A stretch of 64,000 nucleotides of DNA, taken from positions 1 to 64,000 of the IMG/VR virus record IMGVR_UViG_3300036399_001571. One strand, 5' to 3'. This stretch comes from a virus. A program made the position numbers and the translations under genes. The notes beneath the pieces are model-generated. The model searched no databases, was not told where the DNA came from, and saw only the letters and a program-made list of their open reading frames with translations. This document shows, one piece after another, positions 53,586 to 62,780 of the stretch (the first letter of the stretch is position 1; each line of letters starts with the position of its first letter).

Positions 53586-54189
53586 TAATTTTAGCCATGT
53601 CAACCAACATTTTATTTTTTGTTGGAACCCAAAAATGGGCAGATGTGTACCGCACGCCAGAAATAATTTCGTTAACTCCGTGAGTGTAATTTCTGTTTGA
53701 TGGGAAAAATATGAGTGTCCCAGGTTTCGGTTTAAGTTTTATGTGATATTTTGGGAAAAAAATTTCTCCGCCCTCATAGTTGTCGTTCAAATACATAATT
53801 GAACCATAATCAACTATGTAGTTGTATGTAGGCCATCCACCTGCGGTTTCTCCGTCAGCATGAAGGTCTTGTCTTTCGCCTGGATGCCATTTCCTTAAAC
53901 CTGGATTTGCTTTTTCGAGTTCTCTACCAAAATGATATTCAATTTCATATTGAACATCATTTACACAATTTTGCAGTATCTGGTGTATCTGCGGAGAATT
54001 GTTTTGTATTTGAATATGTGTATGAATACTGTCAGAACCTAGTGGGCTCTGTGTTCCCCACTCAGTTGTTTTTTTGCAATATTCGTATATTTTTTTTACA
54101 TTTTCCGCAGAAATAAAATTTTCTTTTATAACTATGTTTCCAGGGTTTGAAAATGGAAGAGACTCTACATCAATCCAATCTGAATCCAT
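53575..54189 (-). CDS. 2-oxoglutarate/Fe(II) oxygenase (C-type)
   Basis: 204 residues. LHADGETAGG (HxD), YTHGVNEI (distal His), VRYTSAHFW (Arg); MYLNDNYEGGEIFFPKYHIK is the core. First oxygenase downstream of the FN3/PPFF-repeat gene and only 9 bp from its stop. Its relation to 51437 suggests duplication with the sulfotransferase pair in between. Confidence 0.85.
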   Translation of the reverse strand: MDSDWIDVESLPFSNPGNIVIKENFISAENVKKIYEYCKKTTEWGTQSPLGSDSIHTHIQIQNNSPQIHQILQNCVNDVQYEIEYHFGRELEKANPGLRKWHPGERQDLHADGETAGGWPTYNYIVDYGSIMYLNDNYEGGEIFFPKYHIKLKPKPGTLIFFPSNRNYTHGVNEIISGVRYTSAHFWVPTKNKMLVDMAKINEI

Positions 54190-54198
54190 CTACAGCGC

Positions 54199-55440
54199 TC
54201 ACTTAAATCCTGGAAAGAATGACGGAGGGAAGAACGGTGGGAAGAAAGGTGGGAAAAACGGTGGGAAAAACGGTGGGAAGAAAGGTGGAAAAAATGGAGG
54301 GAAGAATGGCGGGAAGAATGGAGGAAAATAAGGTGGAAAGTAAGGTGGGGCAACTGGTGTAACCGAACCTGAAGTTGCAGATTGCGAGCCATACGCGTTT
54401 GATGCCGTTACGGTAAACGTATAAGAAGTACCGTTGCTAAGACCAGTAAGGGTGACTGGTGATGCCCCAGTTGATGAAACCCCACCAGGGGACGAAACTG
54501 TTGTATGCGTTGTAGCACCAGTTCCAGCAGTGGCATTTGTATATGTAATAGTTGCTTGCGCGTTGCCGCCAGCAGCAGAAACGCTCGTTGGCGCTCCTGG
54601 TCTATTTCCTGCAGTAACAGAGTTTGATGATACTGACGTTGCAGAGCCGTATGTCGTAGATGCACTGACGGTGAATGTATAAGCGGTTCCAGCTGTTAGC
54701 CCAGTTGCTCTGATTGGACTTGTACCAGTAAAAGTCAAGCTGCCTGGAGTCGTGGTTACCGTATAAGTTGGAGAACCAGTCCCAGCTGAACCAGGAGTGA
54801 AGGGGACATCGATTGCTCTGTCCACGTTTTGAACTATTGCTGCGGTACCAATTGTTGGAGCGGTTGGAGCGTTACCTGCAGTCACTGAGTTTGAAGAACC
54901 AGAAGTTGCTGAACCAAATAGGTTTGATGCAGTAACGGTAAACGTATAAGCGGTTCCAGCAGTTAGGCCGGTAACTCGAATTGGGCTAGAACCAGTTGCG
55001 GTTATTCCACCGGGTGATGATGTCGCGGTAAAAGTTGTTACACCAGTTCCTGCAGTTCCAGCTGTGTATGGAACATCAATTGCTCTATCGACGTTTGCGA
55101 CAATTGAAGCAGTTCCAATTGTTGGTGCACCTGGGTTTTGGCCGATTGCAACAGACCCAGTTGTGACAGTGTCGGATGGAACTCCATAGTTTGTGTTTGC
55201 TACTAGAGAAAATGTATAAGTTGTTCCAGAAGTAAGACCTGTGAGTGTTATTGGTGAGCTAGATGCTGAAGCACTAACGTCTCCAGGGCTAGACGTCACC
55301 GTATAGGTAATTGTGTCTTTGCCAATATATTCAGACGGGGTAAAAGATATTGAAGCTACTGTGCCTGCGCCGGTATTGGTCGCAACGACATCTGTCGGTG
55401 TCGTTGGCTTTTTACCGCCACTATCTTTTAGTGCTTCCAT
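54199..55440 (-). CDS. Four-FN3 protein with (PPFF)n C-terminal tail
   Basis: 413 residues. Four FN3-like repeats of about 90 residues (each with SSP-G, then a GLT-GT-YTF strand) occupy residues 12-360. The last 50 residues are PPYF x2, PPFF x8 and PPSFFPGFK (DNA tract about 54208-54350). FN3 sequences match those of 33100-34035 (YTFTVTASN-FGS-TSGSSNSVT). The Pro/Phe tail is highly regular and could form an extended or helical rod. It is a candidate substrate for the neighbouring prolyl-hydroxylase-like enzymes. Likely a fibre or surface decoration protein. Confidence 0.8.
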   Translation of the reverse strand: MEALKDSGGKKPTTPTDVVATNTGAGTVASISFTPSEYIGKDTITYTVTSSPGDVSASASSSPITLTGLTSGTTYTFSLVANTNYGVPSDTVTTGSVAIGQNPGAPTIGTASIVANVDRAIDVPYTAGTAGTGVTTFTATSSPGGITATGSSPIRVTGLTAGTAYTFTVTASNLFGSATSGSSNSVTAGNAPTAPTIGTAAIVQNVDRAIDVPFTPGSAGTGSPTYTVTTTPGSLTFTGTSPIRATGLTAGTAYTFTVSASTTYGSATSVSSNSVTAGNRPGAPTSVSAAGGNAQATITYTNATAGTGATTHTTVSSPGGVSSTGASPVTLTGLSNGTSYTFTVTASNAYGSQSATSGSVTPVAPPYFPPYFPPFFPPFFPPFFPPFFPPFFPPFFPPFFPPFFPPSFFPGFK

Positions 55441-55443
55441 GAT

Positions 55444-56220
55444 TTACGCCGAAAGGTCTCCGATGAGCACCCAGGTATCGGCTGCTCTTTTTATCAGCGT
55501 AGCACCAGACCACTGTGCGCGAAGCTTACGTCCTGGAGTTGCATTGACTGTCACCCCTGAACCTTGTGTTACAGTGCACTGCCCTGAGCCGGTCTGAATA
55601 ATCGTGATGTGAGTTCCAGTGGGAAATAGGACTGTTGAGTCTGGCGGAACCGTCAAAGTGTTTGCAGTTCCAACACCCATTTCAACAATCTTATTTCTAT
55701 CTGAAAGCACAAGTACGTAACTGGCTGCTTGAGCATTTGTCAATGGCTCGGCCAATTTGTTTCTACCTATTCCAGCATCTGATGATATGTCTCCGTCGAC
55801 GATGGTTCCATCTTCAATCATGTATGAAGTAATCACTGCCTGGTCTGTTAAAACTACAGCAGTACCCGCAATTTTGTCCGGGTTAATTTCTGCGCCGCTG
55901 GTAATATGGATATCGCTAATAGCGTCATCATTAATCGTCAAAACACCAGAGCTAGTCATTTCAACATCGCCGGATATGGCGGTTGAAGTAGCAACACCGG
56001 ATGAGTTGTACATAACAATTTTCCCAGCGTCGCTGTCCACAAGTCTGTTGAGAGGAACAGAATCCTCGGTTAGAGACGAACCAGCAACAGCGCCCGAAGA
56101 AAACATTGCTGATGGGATTGTTACAAGAACCCAACCAGAACCGTTGAAGGTCCAGGTCTTACCCGCACTTACGTGAAGGTCGCCTGATTGCGCGTCTGAT
56201 GGAAAGTCAATCGCTGGCAT
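55444..56220 (-). CDS. Tail fibre protein
   Basis: 258 residues from the ATG at 56220, 3 nt after the preceding stop; an upstream start at 56244 is possible. N-terminal MPAIDFPSDAQSGDLHVSAG followed by WTFNGSGW matches the small protein at 62336 (MPIVFPPSP...WVWNGLRW). The middle has shaft-like repeats (INDDAISDIHITSGAEINPD), and the C-terminus a beta domain ending GATLIKRAADTWVLIGDLS. Similar in design to the fibre at 32116. Confidence 0.7.
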   Translation of the reverse strand: MPAIDFPSDAQSGDLHVSAGKTWTFNGSGWVLVTIPSAMFSSGAVAGSSLTEDSVPLNRLVDSDAGKIVMYNSSGVATSTAISGDVEMTSSGVLTINDDAISDIHITSGAEINPDKIAGTAVVLTDQAVITSYMIEDGTIVDGDISSDAGIGRNKLAEPLTNAQAASYVLVLSDRNKIVEMGVGTANTLTVPPDSTVLFPTGTHITIIQTGSGQCTVTQGSGVTVNATPGRKLRAQWSGATLIKRAADTWVLIGDLSA

Positions 56221-56222
56221 GA

Positions 56223-58988
56223 TTAAGCCTGTGCTTCCGTCCATGAGAGGCGGGCAAACACTGTCGCAGAAGCAGAACCGATGTTTGTAGCAACAATGTG
56301 CAATGTGTCTGGACCGTCTGGGTAAATGCCTGTTGTTGTTATCGTCGTGCCTCCGCCAAGAATTGAGTTACCAAGGTCTCGAACGTCTCCGAGGTCAATC
56401 TGCACACCACCTGTACCACCCACAAAGAAACCACCAGTTACTTCGCCACCGCTAACCGTTGTTGATGTTCCTTGGTAGTCTGCAATTTGGGCCAAACTTG
56501 ATGTAACCGCTGTTGGCTTTGCCCATGTACGAGAGTTTGATGGAACACCATTCAGGATAGCCTGAACAAGAACGTTTGATGTAGAAGAAGTAGTCGTTAC
56601 GTCAAGGTTTCTTAGCACCAACTGCATTCTGTTAACAAGCTCTCTTTCACCGAAGAACGCCGAGGTTCCGTTGTCTGCTGATGGAGAGACGCGAATAGCA
56701 ATCAGGGTTCGTGTTGCTCCTGCCGAGATAGAAATACCGGTTGTCTGACCATAAGTAAACACGAGCGACTTGTCGTCGTCGAATCTTCCGTCCATGATTG
56801 CCGATGTACCCCAGTGAGATATTGAAGGCGCATATGTTGGGAATGCAAGCTCAACTCCAACTGGATTGGATGCTGAGTATGTAAATGCAAGAGCTGCGCT
56901 TGTTCCCATCGGGATTGCGTTTACTGTTGGGTTAGCCCCAGTCACAGCAGCACTTAACTTGATATTGGTGCCATCAATCTGTTGAATGAATGTTCCGTCT
57001 GGTACGTCTGTTCCAGTGACTCTTTGACCGACTTGCAGTCCAGAGTTTGATGCGACAGTTCCATCGTTTGCCCCAGCAGCAATTGTTAAGGCGAGGGAAG
57101 CGTTTCCTGTTTTTTGTCTTGTAAGACCAGTAAATGTTGTTGCAGTTTTCCCAGTGTAGTTGATGTATTCGTAACCAGTTGCCGTATTGAATACACACAA
57201 TGTTCCAATGCTTGGGAATCCTGTTGTGCTTCCAACATTCATCGTTGTTGTTTCGGAGTCAGACAAAGTTCCAGTTAGCTGCGTATGTGGCGGCTGGCTG
57301 AGAGATTCGTATCGCGCTGGAAGGTTTCCCGAACGCATGTACGCTTCGGCATTTGTGTTGTTGTTGATTATCTTGTGACAGTAAGTAACTTTTCCGTCTT
57401 TTGCACGCATACCCCAACGGATGAAACCAGCACCATACCAAGAATAGTCGATGTAGAACATCTGCATTCTAGAAAGGTCAACGTTGTAACCAGATGCTCC
57501 AGTTCCATCAAACTTGTCTAGATTCCATTCAGCTTGTGGATACTTTGAGTCCACTGTTTTGGAAACTGAAACCATGGTTGAAGTAGAACCACGCCATGCA
57601 GGGCTGATTGTCAATTCAGTGTTGCTTGCAATGTCGGTAATTCTGTACGACTGACCTCGAGCAACGATGTAGTCACCGATTTCAAGCTGACCAGCATATC
57701 TCGTTGGGAACGCTGCGTTTGTTTGAGTCACGGTGCATGAGCCATTTGTGAATGTTGACTTTCCAGAAATCTGGAATGTTGATGAACGTTTTACGGCCCA
57801 CAACGTTTGCCCGTCAAATTCAAAGAACACTCCGTTTTGGTCGTCAAACAAACCAATTCTGTTTACGTTTCCATACCAACCTGCAACGGTAATGTAATAA
57901 GGACCAGAAGCAAGAACGTTCGTTCCAGTCGAAGTTGCTGGAGTATACGTAAATGTATTGTACCCAGTAATCGTATAAACGGTTGTTGTACCGTTAAAGA
58001 TTGCCTCATTAGCACCAAAAATGGTTATTGTCGAGCCTGGGTAGAGGTTATGCTTTTCCTTGGTTTGCACTGTAACCAAGTTTGTTGACGTGCTGTATGA
58101 CAACTGGTCCAACTGAAGGTCTGGTTTGAGCAGTGTTCCAGATGACATCTGGATGCCTTTTCCTGACTGATAGCGGAAATAACGGCGTGTTTGACGTGCG
58201 GCCATTTCGTAATTAGATGTTCCGTTGTTTGAGAAAATAACACCGCCGTCAAAAGGTCTGTGTAGAAAGTTTCCTGATGGGGCTGTATAAATCGCCGCGC
58301 TTGTTGCTGTAAGAGTCCCGGTTGGTGCAACTGGGGCATGATAAACAAACTGTGTTGCGCTAATTATTCTTGAAACAAAGTTTGCGCCGTTTGGTGGGTT
58401 TGTGCCTGAAGTAGTAATTCCAGTTACTGCCACTTCGTTACCGATTGAAAGACCGTGCGGAATTGTCGTGGTCACTGTAACTGCAGTGCCAGAATACGAA
58501 ACTGTTGGAGCTGCGCCTATTTTTGCGTTTGTAAAAATAACACCAGTAAAAATTGAAGTCTTATTTGCATCAAAAATTGCTGTCAATGTTCCGGTGTTTA
58601 CCGCTTTACCTGTGTACGTAAATGATGTATTTGTCGTAACAGATTCAATTAGGTACGCACCGTTGGCAATAGATAGCTGTGTATCTCTGACGGTAATAGG
58701 CGTTCCAACAGCAAGCCCAGTTGTATCAGTCAGTGCAACCGTGACTGTTCTTGATGAAGTACTCATCGTAATGCCAGTAATCGACGATATAAAACTTGCC
58801 GAGTCATAAATAAACGGTCTATTTCCAACTGTCGTAAGGTTTTCCCACTTTGAAATTTGTGTTCCATACTCAAAGTCGGTGTCAATCAACGACTGTGGCT
58901 GTGAGACTCTTAACTTTTGGACAGGGTCAAAAAGTACTTCTTCTGGTGTAATCGGCGTTAAGCCAGGTGGTATTTGGTTAAGACCCAT
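56223..58988 (-). CDS. Large fibre/adhesin-like structural protein with repeated beta modules
   Basis: 921 residues. The N-terminus (QKLRVSQPQSLIDTDFEYGT) is shared with large structural proteins of cyanomyovirus-type phages. At least three modules of the form HGL-x-GN-x-(V/I)-x-V-x-G ... NG ... F-x-Y-T are present at about 58560-58760, 58300-58510 and 57890-58100. A C-terminal beta domain includes GGTGGVQIDLGDVRD. No coiled coil or enzyme motif is obvious. Probably a baseplate-attached fibre that binds the host. Confidence 0.7.
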   Translation of the reverse strand: MGLNQIPPGLTPITPEEVLFDPVQKLRVSQPQSLIDTDFEYGTQISKWENLTTVGNRPFIYDSASFISSITGITMSTSSRTVTVALTDTTGLAVGTPITVRDTQLSIANGAYLIESVTTNTSFTYTGKAVNTGTLTAIFDANKTSIFTGVIFTNAKIGAAPTVSYSGTAVTVTTTIPHGLSIGNEVAVTGITTSGTNPPNGANFVSRIISATQFVYHAPVAPTGTLTATSAAIYTAPSGNFLHRPFDGGVIFSNNGTSNYEMAARQTRRYFRYQSGKGIQMSSGTLLKPDLQLDQLSYSTSTNLVTVQTKEKHNLYPGSTITIFGANEAIFNGTTTVYTITGYNTFTYTPATSTGTNVLASGPYYITVAGWYGNVNRIGLFDDQNGVFFEFDGQTLWAVKRSSTFQISGKSTFTNGSCTVTQTNAAFPTRYAGQLEIGDYIVARGQSYRITDIASNTELTISPAWRGSTSTMVSVSKTVDSKYPQAEWNLDKFDGTGASGYNVDLSRMQMFYIDYSWYGAGFIRWGMRAKDGKVTYCHKIINNNTNAEAYMRSGNLPARYESLSQPPHTQLTGTLSDSETTTMNVGSTTGFPSIGTLCVFNTATGYEYINYTGKTATTFTGLTRQKTGNASLALTIAAGANDGTVASNSGLQVGQRVTGTDVPDGTFIQQIDGTNIKLSAAVTGANPTVNAIPMGTSAALAFTYSASNPVGVELAFPTYAPSISHWGTSAIMDGRFDDDKSLVFTYGQTTGISISAGATRTLIAIRVSPSADNGTSAFFGERELVNRMQLVLRNLDVTTTSSTSNVLVQAILNGVPSNSRTWAKPTAVTSSLAQIADYQGTSTTVSGGEVTGGFFVGGTGGVQIDLGDVRDLGNSILGGGTTITTTGIYPDGPDTLHIVATNIGSASATVFARLSWTEAQA

Positions 58989-59299
58989 TACGCTATCTCC
59001 ATCCCGCTGATGTGGAATTTAATGTCAGTTGAGTTTGCATTCCCAGTGATTGTGTCCCCTGCCGCGAGAACCTGCTTGAGGTCTAGGGAAATAACAGAAT
59101 TTCCAGGTATTTCAAGTGTTGGAACAAGAGGGATACCATCCAGACCGATTGAGTATGTGCCGCCAGCTACGGCATTATTGGCCACGACAATATTCGTAAC
59201 AACAGTAGTCGTCAACGACGGCACTGTGTAGAGCACCGTCGCAGGGTTTGTGTAAACCGTTGCAGCGCCTCTAAAAAGAATTTCAGCTGTATTAGCCAT
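58988..59299 (-). CDS. Small fibre-associated protein
   Basis: 103 residues. A beta-rich sequence (VYTNPATVLYTVPSLTTTVV ... GTYSIGLDGIPLVP ... GDTITGNANS) of a type often found next to tail fibre genes in aquatic phages. Overlaps the large structural protein gene by 1 bp (TAATG). Function unknown. Confidence 0.65.
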   Translation of the reverse strand: MANTAEILFRGAATVYTNPATVLYTVPSLTTTVVTNIVVANNAVAGGTYSIGLDGIPLVPTLEIPGNSVISLDLKQVLAAGDTITGNANSTDIKFHISGMEIA

Positions 59300-59315
59300 T
59301 GATTACTCCAGTCAT

Positions 59316-62300
59316 TTAGAACGCTCCCATGATAGACGCTACTCCGACATCGTCGGTGCTAGTTGAACGAGATACAAGAACCCAGGCTCCGTCATAGTAG
59401 ACGAAAACTTCGCTAGTTGTATTTTTAAACCAAAATTGTCCATTGGACGGGTTTTCTGGAGAGCTAGACCCAATGACGGCACCAATTCCAGATGAGCCAA
59501 TTTCAACCCAGTACGAGTCGTAGTAGACAAAGGTTATGGCGGAGTCTGTCTCAAACCAGAAGTCACCATCATCTGGGGAGCTTGGCGGCGTTGTACTTAG
59601 CGTCATTTTTGCGCCAGCGTCAATGATGTGGTAGCTACTTCCGTCTCTAGTTGCTTCCCATCTGTCTTCTATTTCATTCCATCTAATATCGACGCTTGCA
59701 CTTGAGCCTCGGTCAATTACGATTGCACCGTTGACCGTAGGTGCGCCAATTGTCCCAGCATTAAGAACAATCTTGCTGTCGGCGATATTTAGTTCTGCTT
59801 GGCTAGTTGTTTCTTGGTTTGTAGCAAATAGGTTAGTTACTACAAGTGTGTCAAACTGAACGCATGCGCTGGTTCCAACTTCCTGCCCAATTGAAATAGT
59901 TGGGGTTGCGCTTTCCCCGGAATTTTCAATAATCGTTACACCTGTGCCAGCAATAAGGTTGGCTACATAATTCCCAGTTGTATCAGTTCCCATTACAACA
60001 GAGTTTGGCTGGATGGCTGTTGACATCGTCACATTGCCAAGGTCGGTGAAGGTAACTGAGCCAGAAACATCACCAGACAATGTCAGTATTGGAGATACGC
60101 CAGTAATTATTGGGCTTGTTAAGGTCTTATTTGTTAACGTGTCTGTGGTGTTCGTTCCAATTAGGGTGGTAGTTGCGTCTGGGAATGAAATAACCCTATC
60201 TGCTGTTGGATTTGTAAACGTGATTACTGTTTCAAATTCATCAGGGCTTGAGCCTTCAAAGGTTATTCCTCCGCCAAACTTCACCTCTGGGCTTCCAGAC
60301 GAGATTGATGATGACGGTGTTACTACTGGGGTGTATCTAAACTGGTATGCAGATGTTACTTGAGCAACAGTAAAGTCTCCGTTATACCCCTCTTGCGTTG
60401 CTCCGGAAACTGTAATCCTTGCTCCGACATAAAGGCCGTGCTCGGAAAGAGTGTTGACAGTAGCAAGATTTGTTCCTGCATTATATGTCAAGTTGCCGTT
60501 TACGCTTAGGTTTGTGTTCCCTATCGAGAGTCCTGAAAATAGTGGTGAGTCTCCAGAACCGACAGGTTGTCCGATATTGATAGTTGGGGTTCCTGCCTCT
60601 GAAGCCACTCCATTTGTTAGAGAAACACCAGTTCCGGCTATGACCGAAGCAACGAAGTTTCCACTTGTGTCAGTGCTTAGGTCAACCAAATCTGGAACCC
60701 AAGCTGTTCCGTTCCACTTAAGAAACTGACCACTTGTTGGTGCTGATGCAGAAACATCAGAAAGTTCATCCAATGCATGAGTTGATATTGATGAAACTGT
60801 TGCCGAGTTTCCTGAGATGCTTCCGTCAACAGAACCGGTTACGTTTCCGGTTAAGTTTCCAGTTACGTTTCCAAATAGGTTTCCAGTAACATTTCCAAGA
60901 ACATCTCCGCTTACGCTTCCAGAGACGTTTCCAATCAGGTTTCCCGTTACATCTCCTGATACGTTTCCAATATGAAGACCTGTTGTATCTCCAAACACAT
61001 CTCCGTAGACATTGCCAGTTAAATCTCCGGTTACATTTCCTGCCACGCTTCCAGAAACACTTCCGTATAGAATTCCTGTTACATCTCCAGTAACTTCTCC
61101 AATATGAGTACCAACTAGCGTGCCTTGAAACTCGGAGGCATAGATATTGTTGGTTGCGGTTATATTGCTGTAGAAAATTGGATTAAGCAGGTCTGCTTTT
61201 TCATTTAGCTGTGATTGAATATTTGCGCTTGCGCTATTTAGATATTCGAGCTGTTCTCTTGTGGTTGCAATTTCAAATAATTTATTTAAATCACCAGAAG
61301 TTGCAGTAAGACCATTTATGTCTGTTGTGTATAGGGTGATATTAGCTGAACCATCAAATGATTGACCGCCAATCAATCTTGGCGTTTCAAGAACTACAGC
61401 TTCAGCGGCTACACCGTTTAGATATGCAGTTACTCCAGCAAATGTAACGCTTGAGCTTGTGGCTACATTTTGACCAATAGCAAGTGTGTTTCCGGTTTTT
61501 GTTATTCCAGTTCCAGCTGTTATTGGTGCTGTTCCAGAAAATTGTGTAAAGTTTATTGCGTCTACGCCGATTATGTGTGCTTTGTCATCACCGGTTCCAG
61601 ACGAGACAACTAGAAAACCTTGGTTTACATTGGTTGCTCCAGAACCTACATAAAGTGCTTCTCCAGGTTGTATTTCTGCGCTATATGTACTTGAGTCAAA
61701 ATCTGAAGCTCTTTCCAAAACCCATTGAGAAGAAACACTTCCCTGAGCTTCTACAACGTAGACACCGTTATGAATGGGATTGGCTTGGTTCTTTACAAGA
61801 ATTCGTTGCCCGTCTGATGCGTTTTGTCCGTCAACAACAAGTCTTGCGTTGCCAACAGAAGTGAGTGTTGCGCCAACACCATTAGTTCCATTTGAGTACG
61901 TTGGTGTGTTTGGAAGAACTGCGGCAGTAGCGAAGATTGCAAAATCATGCCAATTTATAGACGCAGCAATTCCGTCAACATAGGCTTTTGTGGCTGCATG
62001 GGAGTCATCTGTCGGGAGATTATTAAGAGTTACCTGAGCAAATGCTGGAGACGCTGAAACAGCAACGCTCTGCCCGATGTTTATGGTCGGCGTAGTTCCA
62101 GAGCCTGAGTTGCCCGTAATTGTTACGCCAGTGCCCTGTGTGAGGGACTCTACGTAGTTGACAGCGTCAAGACTTCCATAGAAATAGTCAAGCTCAGTCC
62201 ATGAACTCGACCCATCGCCAAGCTTTATCTTCTCAGTGTCTGACTCAAGGCCTATTTCGCCGGCCGAAAGTACTGGGTCTACTGAGGTCCAGTTGGCAGC

Positions 62301-62336
62301 AAGGTCGCGACGGAATAAAATCTTCTTATAAGCCAT
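59316..62336 (-). CDS. Long tail fibre with Gly-every-four repeat shaft
   Basis: 1,006 residues. N-terminal MAYKKILFRRDLAANWTSVD and GLESDTEKIKLGDGSSSWTE are typical of fibre proteins attaching to the baseplate. About 100 residues (DNA 60817-61130) are a repeat G-x-V-x-G-x-V-x, e.g. GNVTGDLTGNVYGDVFGD. Four copies of a GTG-V-T ... TPTINIGQ module recur. One HGLYVGARITVSG beta module matches those of the upstream fibre. Two tandem G-x-FWF ... VYYD-x-WV units close the C-terminus. GGAGG lies upstream. Confidence 0.8.
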   Translation of the reverse strand: MAYKKILFRRDLAANWTSVDPVLSAGEIGLESDTEKIKLGDGSSSWTELDYFYGSLDAVNYVESLTQGTGVTITGNSGSGTTPTINIGQSVAVSASPAFAQVTLNNLPTDDSHAATKAYVDGIAASINWHDFAIFATAAVLPNTPTYSNGTNGVGATLTSVGNARLVVDGQNASDGQRILVKNQANPIHNGVYVVEAQGSVSSQWVLERASDFDSSTYSAEIQPGEALYVGSGATNVNQGFLVVSSGTGDDKAHIIGVDAINFTQFSGTAPITAGTGITKTGNTLAIGQNVATSSSVTFAGVTAYLNGVAAEAVVLETPRLIGGQSFDGSANITLYTTDINGLTATSGDLNKLFEIATTREQLEYLNSASANIQSQLNEKADLLNPIFYSNITATNNIYASEFQGTLVGTHIGEVTGDVTGILYGSVSGSVAGNVTGDLTGNVYGDVFGDTTGLHIGNVSGDVTGNLIGNVSGSVSGDVLGNVTGNLFGNVTGNLTGNVTGSVDGSISGNSATVSSISTHALDELSDVSASAPTSGQFLKWNGTAWVPDLVDLSTDTSGNFVASVIAGTGVSLTNGVASEAGTPTINIGQPVGSGDSPLFSGLSIGNTNLSVNGNLTYNAGTNLATVNTLSEHGLYVGARITVSGATQEGYNGDFTVAQVTSAYQFRYTPVVTPSSSISSGSPEVKFGGGITFEGSSPDEFETVITFTNPTADRVISFPDATTTLIGTNTTDTLTNKTLTSPIITGVSPILTLSGDVSGSVTFTDLGNVTMSTAIQPNSVVMGTDTTGNYVANLIAGTGVTIIENSGESATPTISIGQEVGTSACVQFDTLVVTNLFATNQETTSQAELNIADSKIVLNAGTIGAPTVNGAIVIDRGSSASVDIRWNEIEDRWEATRDGSSYHIIDAGAKMTLSTTPPSSPDDGDFWFETDSAITFVYYDSYWVEIGSSGIGAVIGSSSPENPSNGQFWFKNTTSEVFVYYDGAWVLVSRSTSTDDVGVASIMGAF
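60817..61130 (-). repeat. 12-bp periodic repeat encoding G-N-V-(T/S)-type shaft
   Basis: Around 26 units of 12 bp, each four codons, encode Gly at every fourth position (GNVTG, GSVSG, GDVFG). The repeats are diverged at synonymous sites. This is coding sequence, not a CRISPR array. Confidence 0.75.
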
Positions 62337-62518
62337 TAAGCATCGCCTCCGTCAGCAACCTGGGTATCGTTGGCCTCATCGATTTCGATGTCGGCAAACC
62401 CACCGTCAATTATCGCAGATTTAAACCTTTGCCAACGCAACCCATTCCACACCCAAGACTTTCCGGCGACAGAAAACTCGTCATTTGTTGACGGCGATGG
62501 TGGGAAAACAATTGGCAT
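62336..62518 (-). CDS. Small protein related to a fibre N-terminus
   Basis: 60 residues. MPIVFPPSPSTNDEFSVAGK and WVWNGLRWQRF parallel the first 40 residues of the fibre at 55444-56220. It is therefore a free-standing fibre-base domain, or a remnant of a longer fibre gene. It overlaps the start of the long fibre gene (TAATG). Confidence 0.65.
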   Translation of the reverse strand: MPIVFPPSPSTNDEFSVAGKSWVWNGLRWQRFKSAIIDGGFADIEIDEANDTQVADGGDA

Positions 62519-62537
62519 GTGTTCATTATGGCATACC

Positions 62538-62780
62538 TCAGTCTTTCACTACCTCTAGTCTTTCGTTTTCCATTAGCTTTTTTGAAAATGTATTCAGTCC
62601 GTGAACATAGCCGAGTGGTTCTGGAATGTTTAATTCAATGCAAACATCTACGAGCTTTCCGTCCCTAATGTCAGTCCAGGCATCAATCATTGCTTGCGCC
62701 CCAGATTTGCCACTGATGTGGTATTTATCTGAAATAAGCTGAACAAGCTCATCATCGTAATTCCATGTTTTTAAAGTCAT
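62538..62780 (-). CDS. Hypothetical protein
   Basis: 80 residues, acidic, helical (WNYDDELVQLISDKYHISGK, then an Ala-rich helix). No family recognised. Overlaps the acetyltransferase-like gene by 4 bp. Confidence 0.55.
   Translation of the reverse strand: MTLKTWNYDDELVQLISDKYHISGKSGAQAMIDAWTDIRDGKLVDVCIELNIPEPLGYVHGLNTFSKKLMENERLEVVKD

Noticed and set aside
34553-54189. DNA-base oxygenases (TET/JBP-like)
   Set aside because: Motifs fit prolyl-hydroxylase-like and related groups; no TET/JBP signature and no base-modifying partner such as a thymidylate synthase or DNA glycosyltransferase pair was seen.
54208-54350. Gly/Lys-rich plus-strand repeat protein
   Set aside because: It is the antisense of the PPFF repeat; the minus frame carries four FN3 domains and a proper gene context.
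60817-61130. CRISPR array
   Set aside because: The 12-bp units have no spacers and lie in frame inside a fibre gene.
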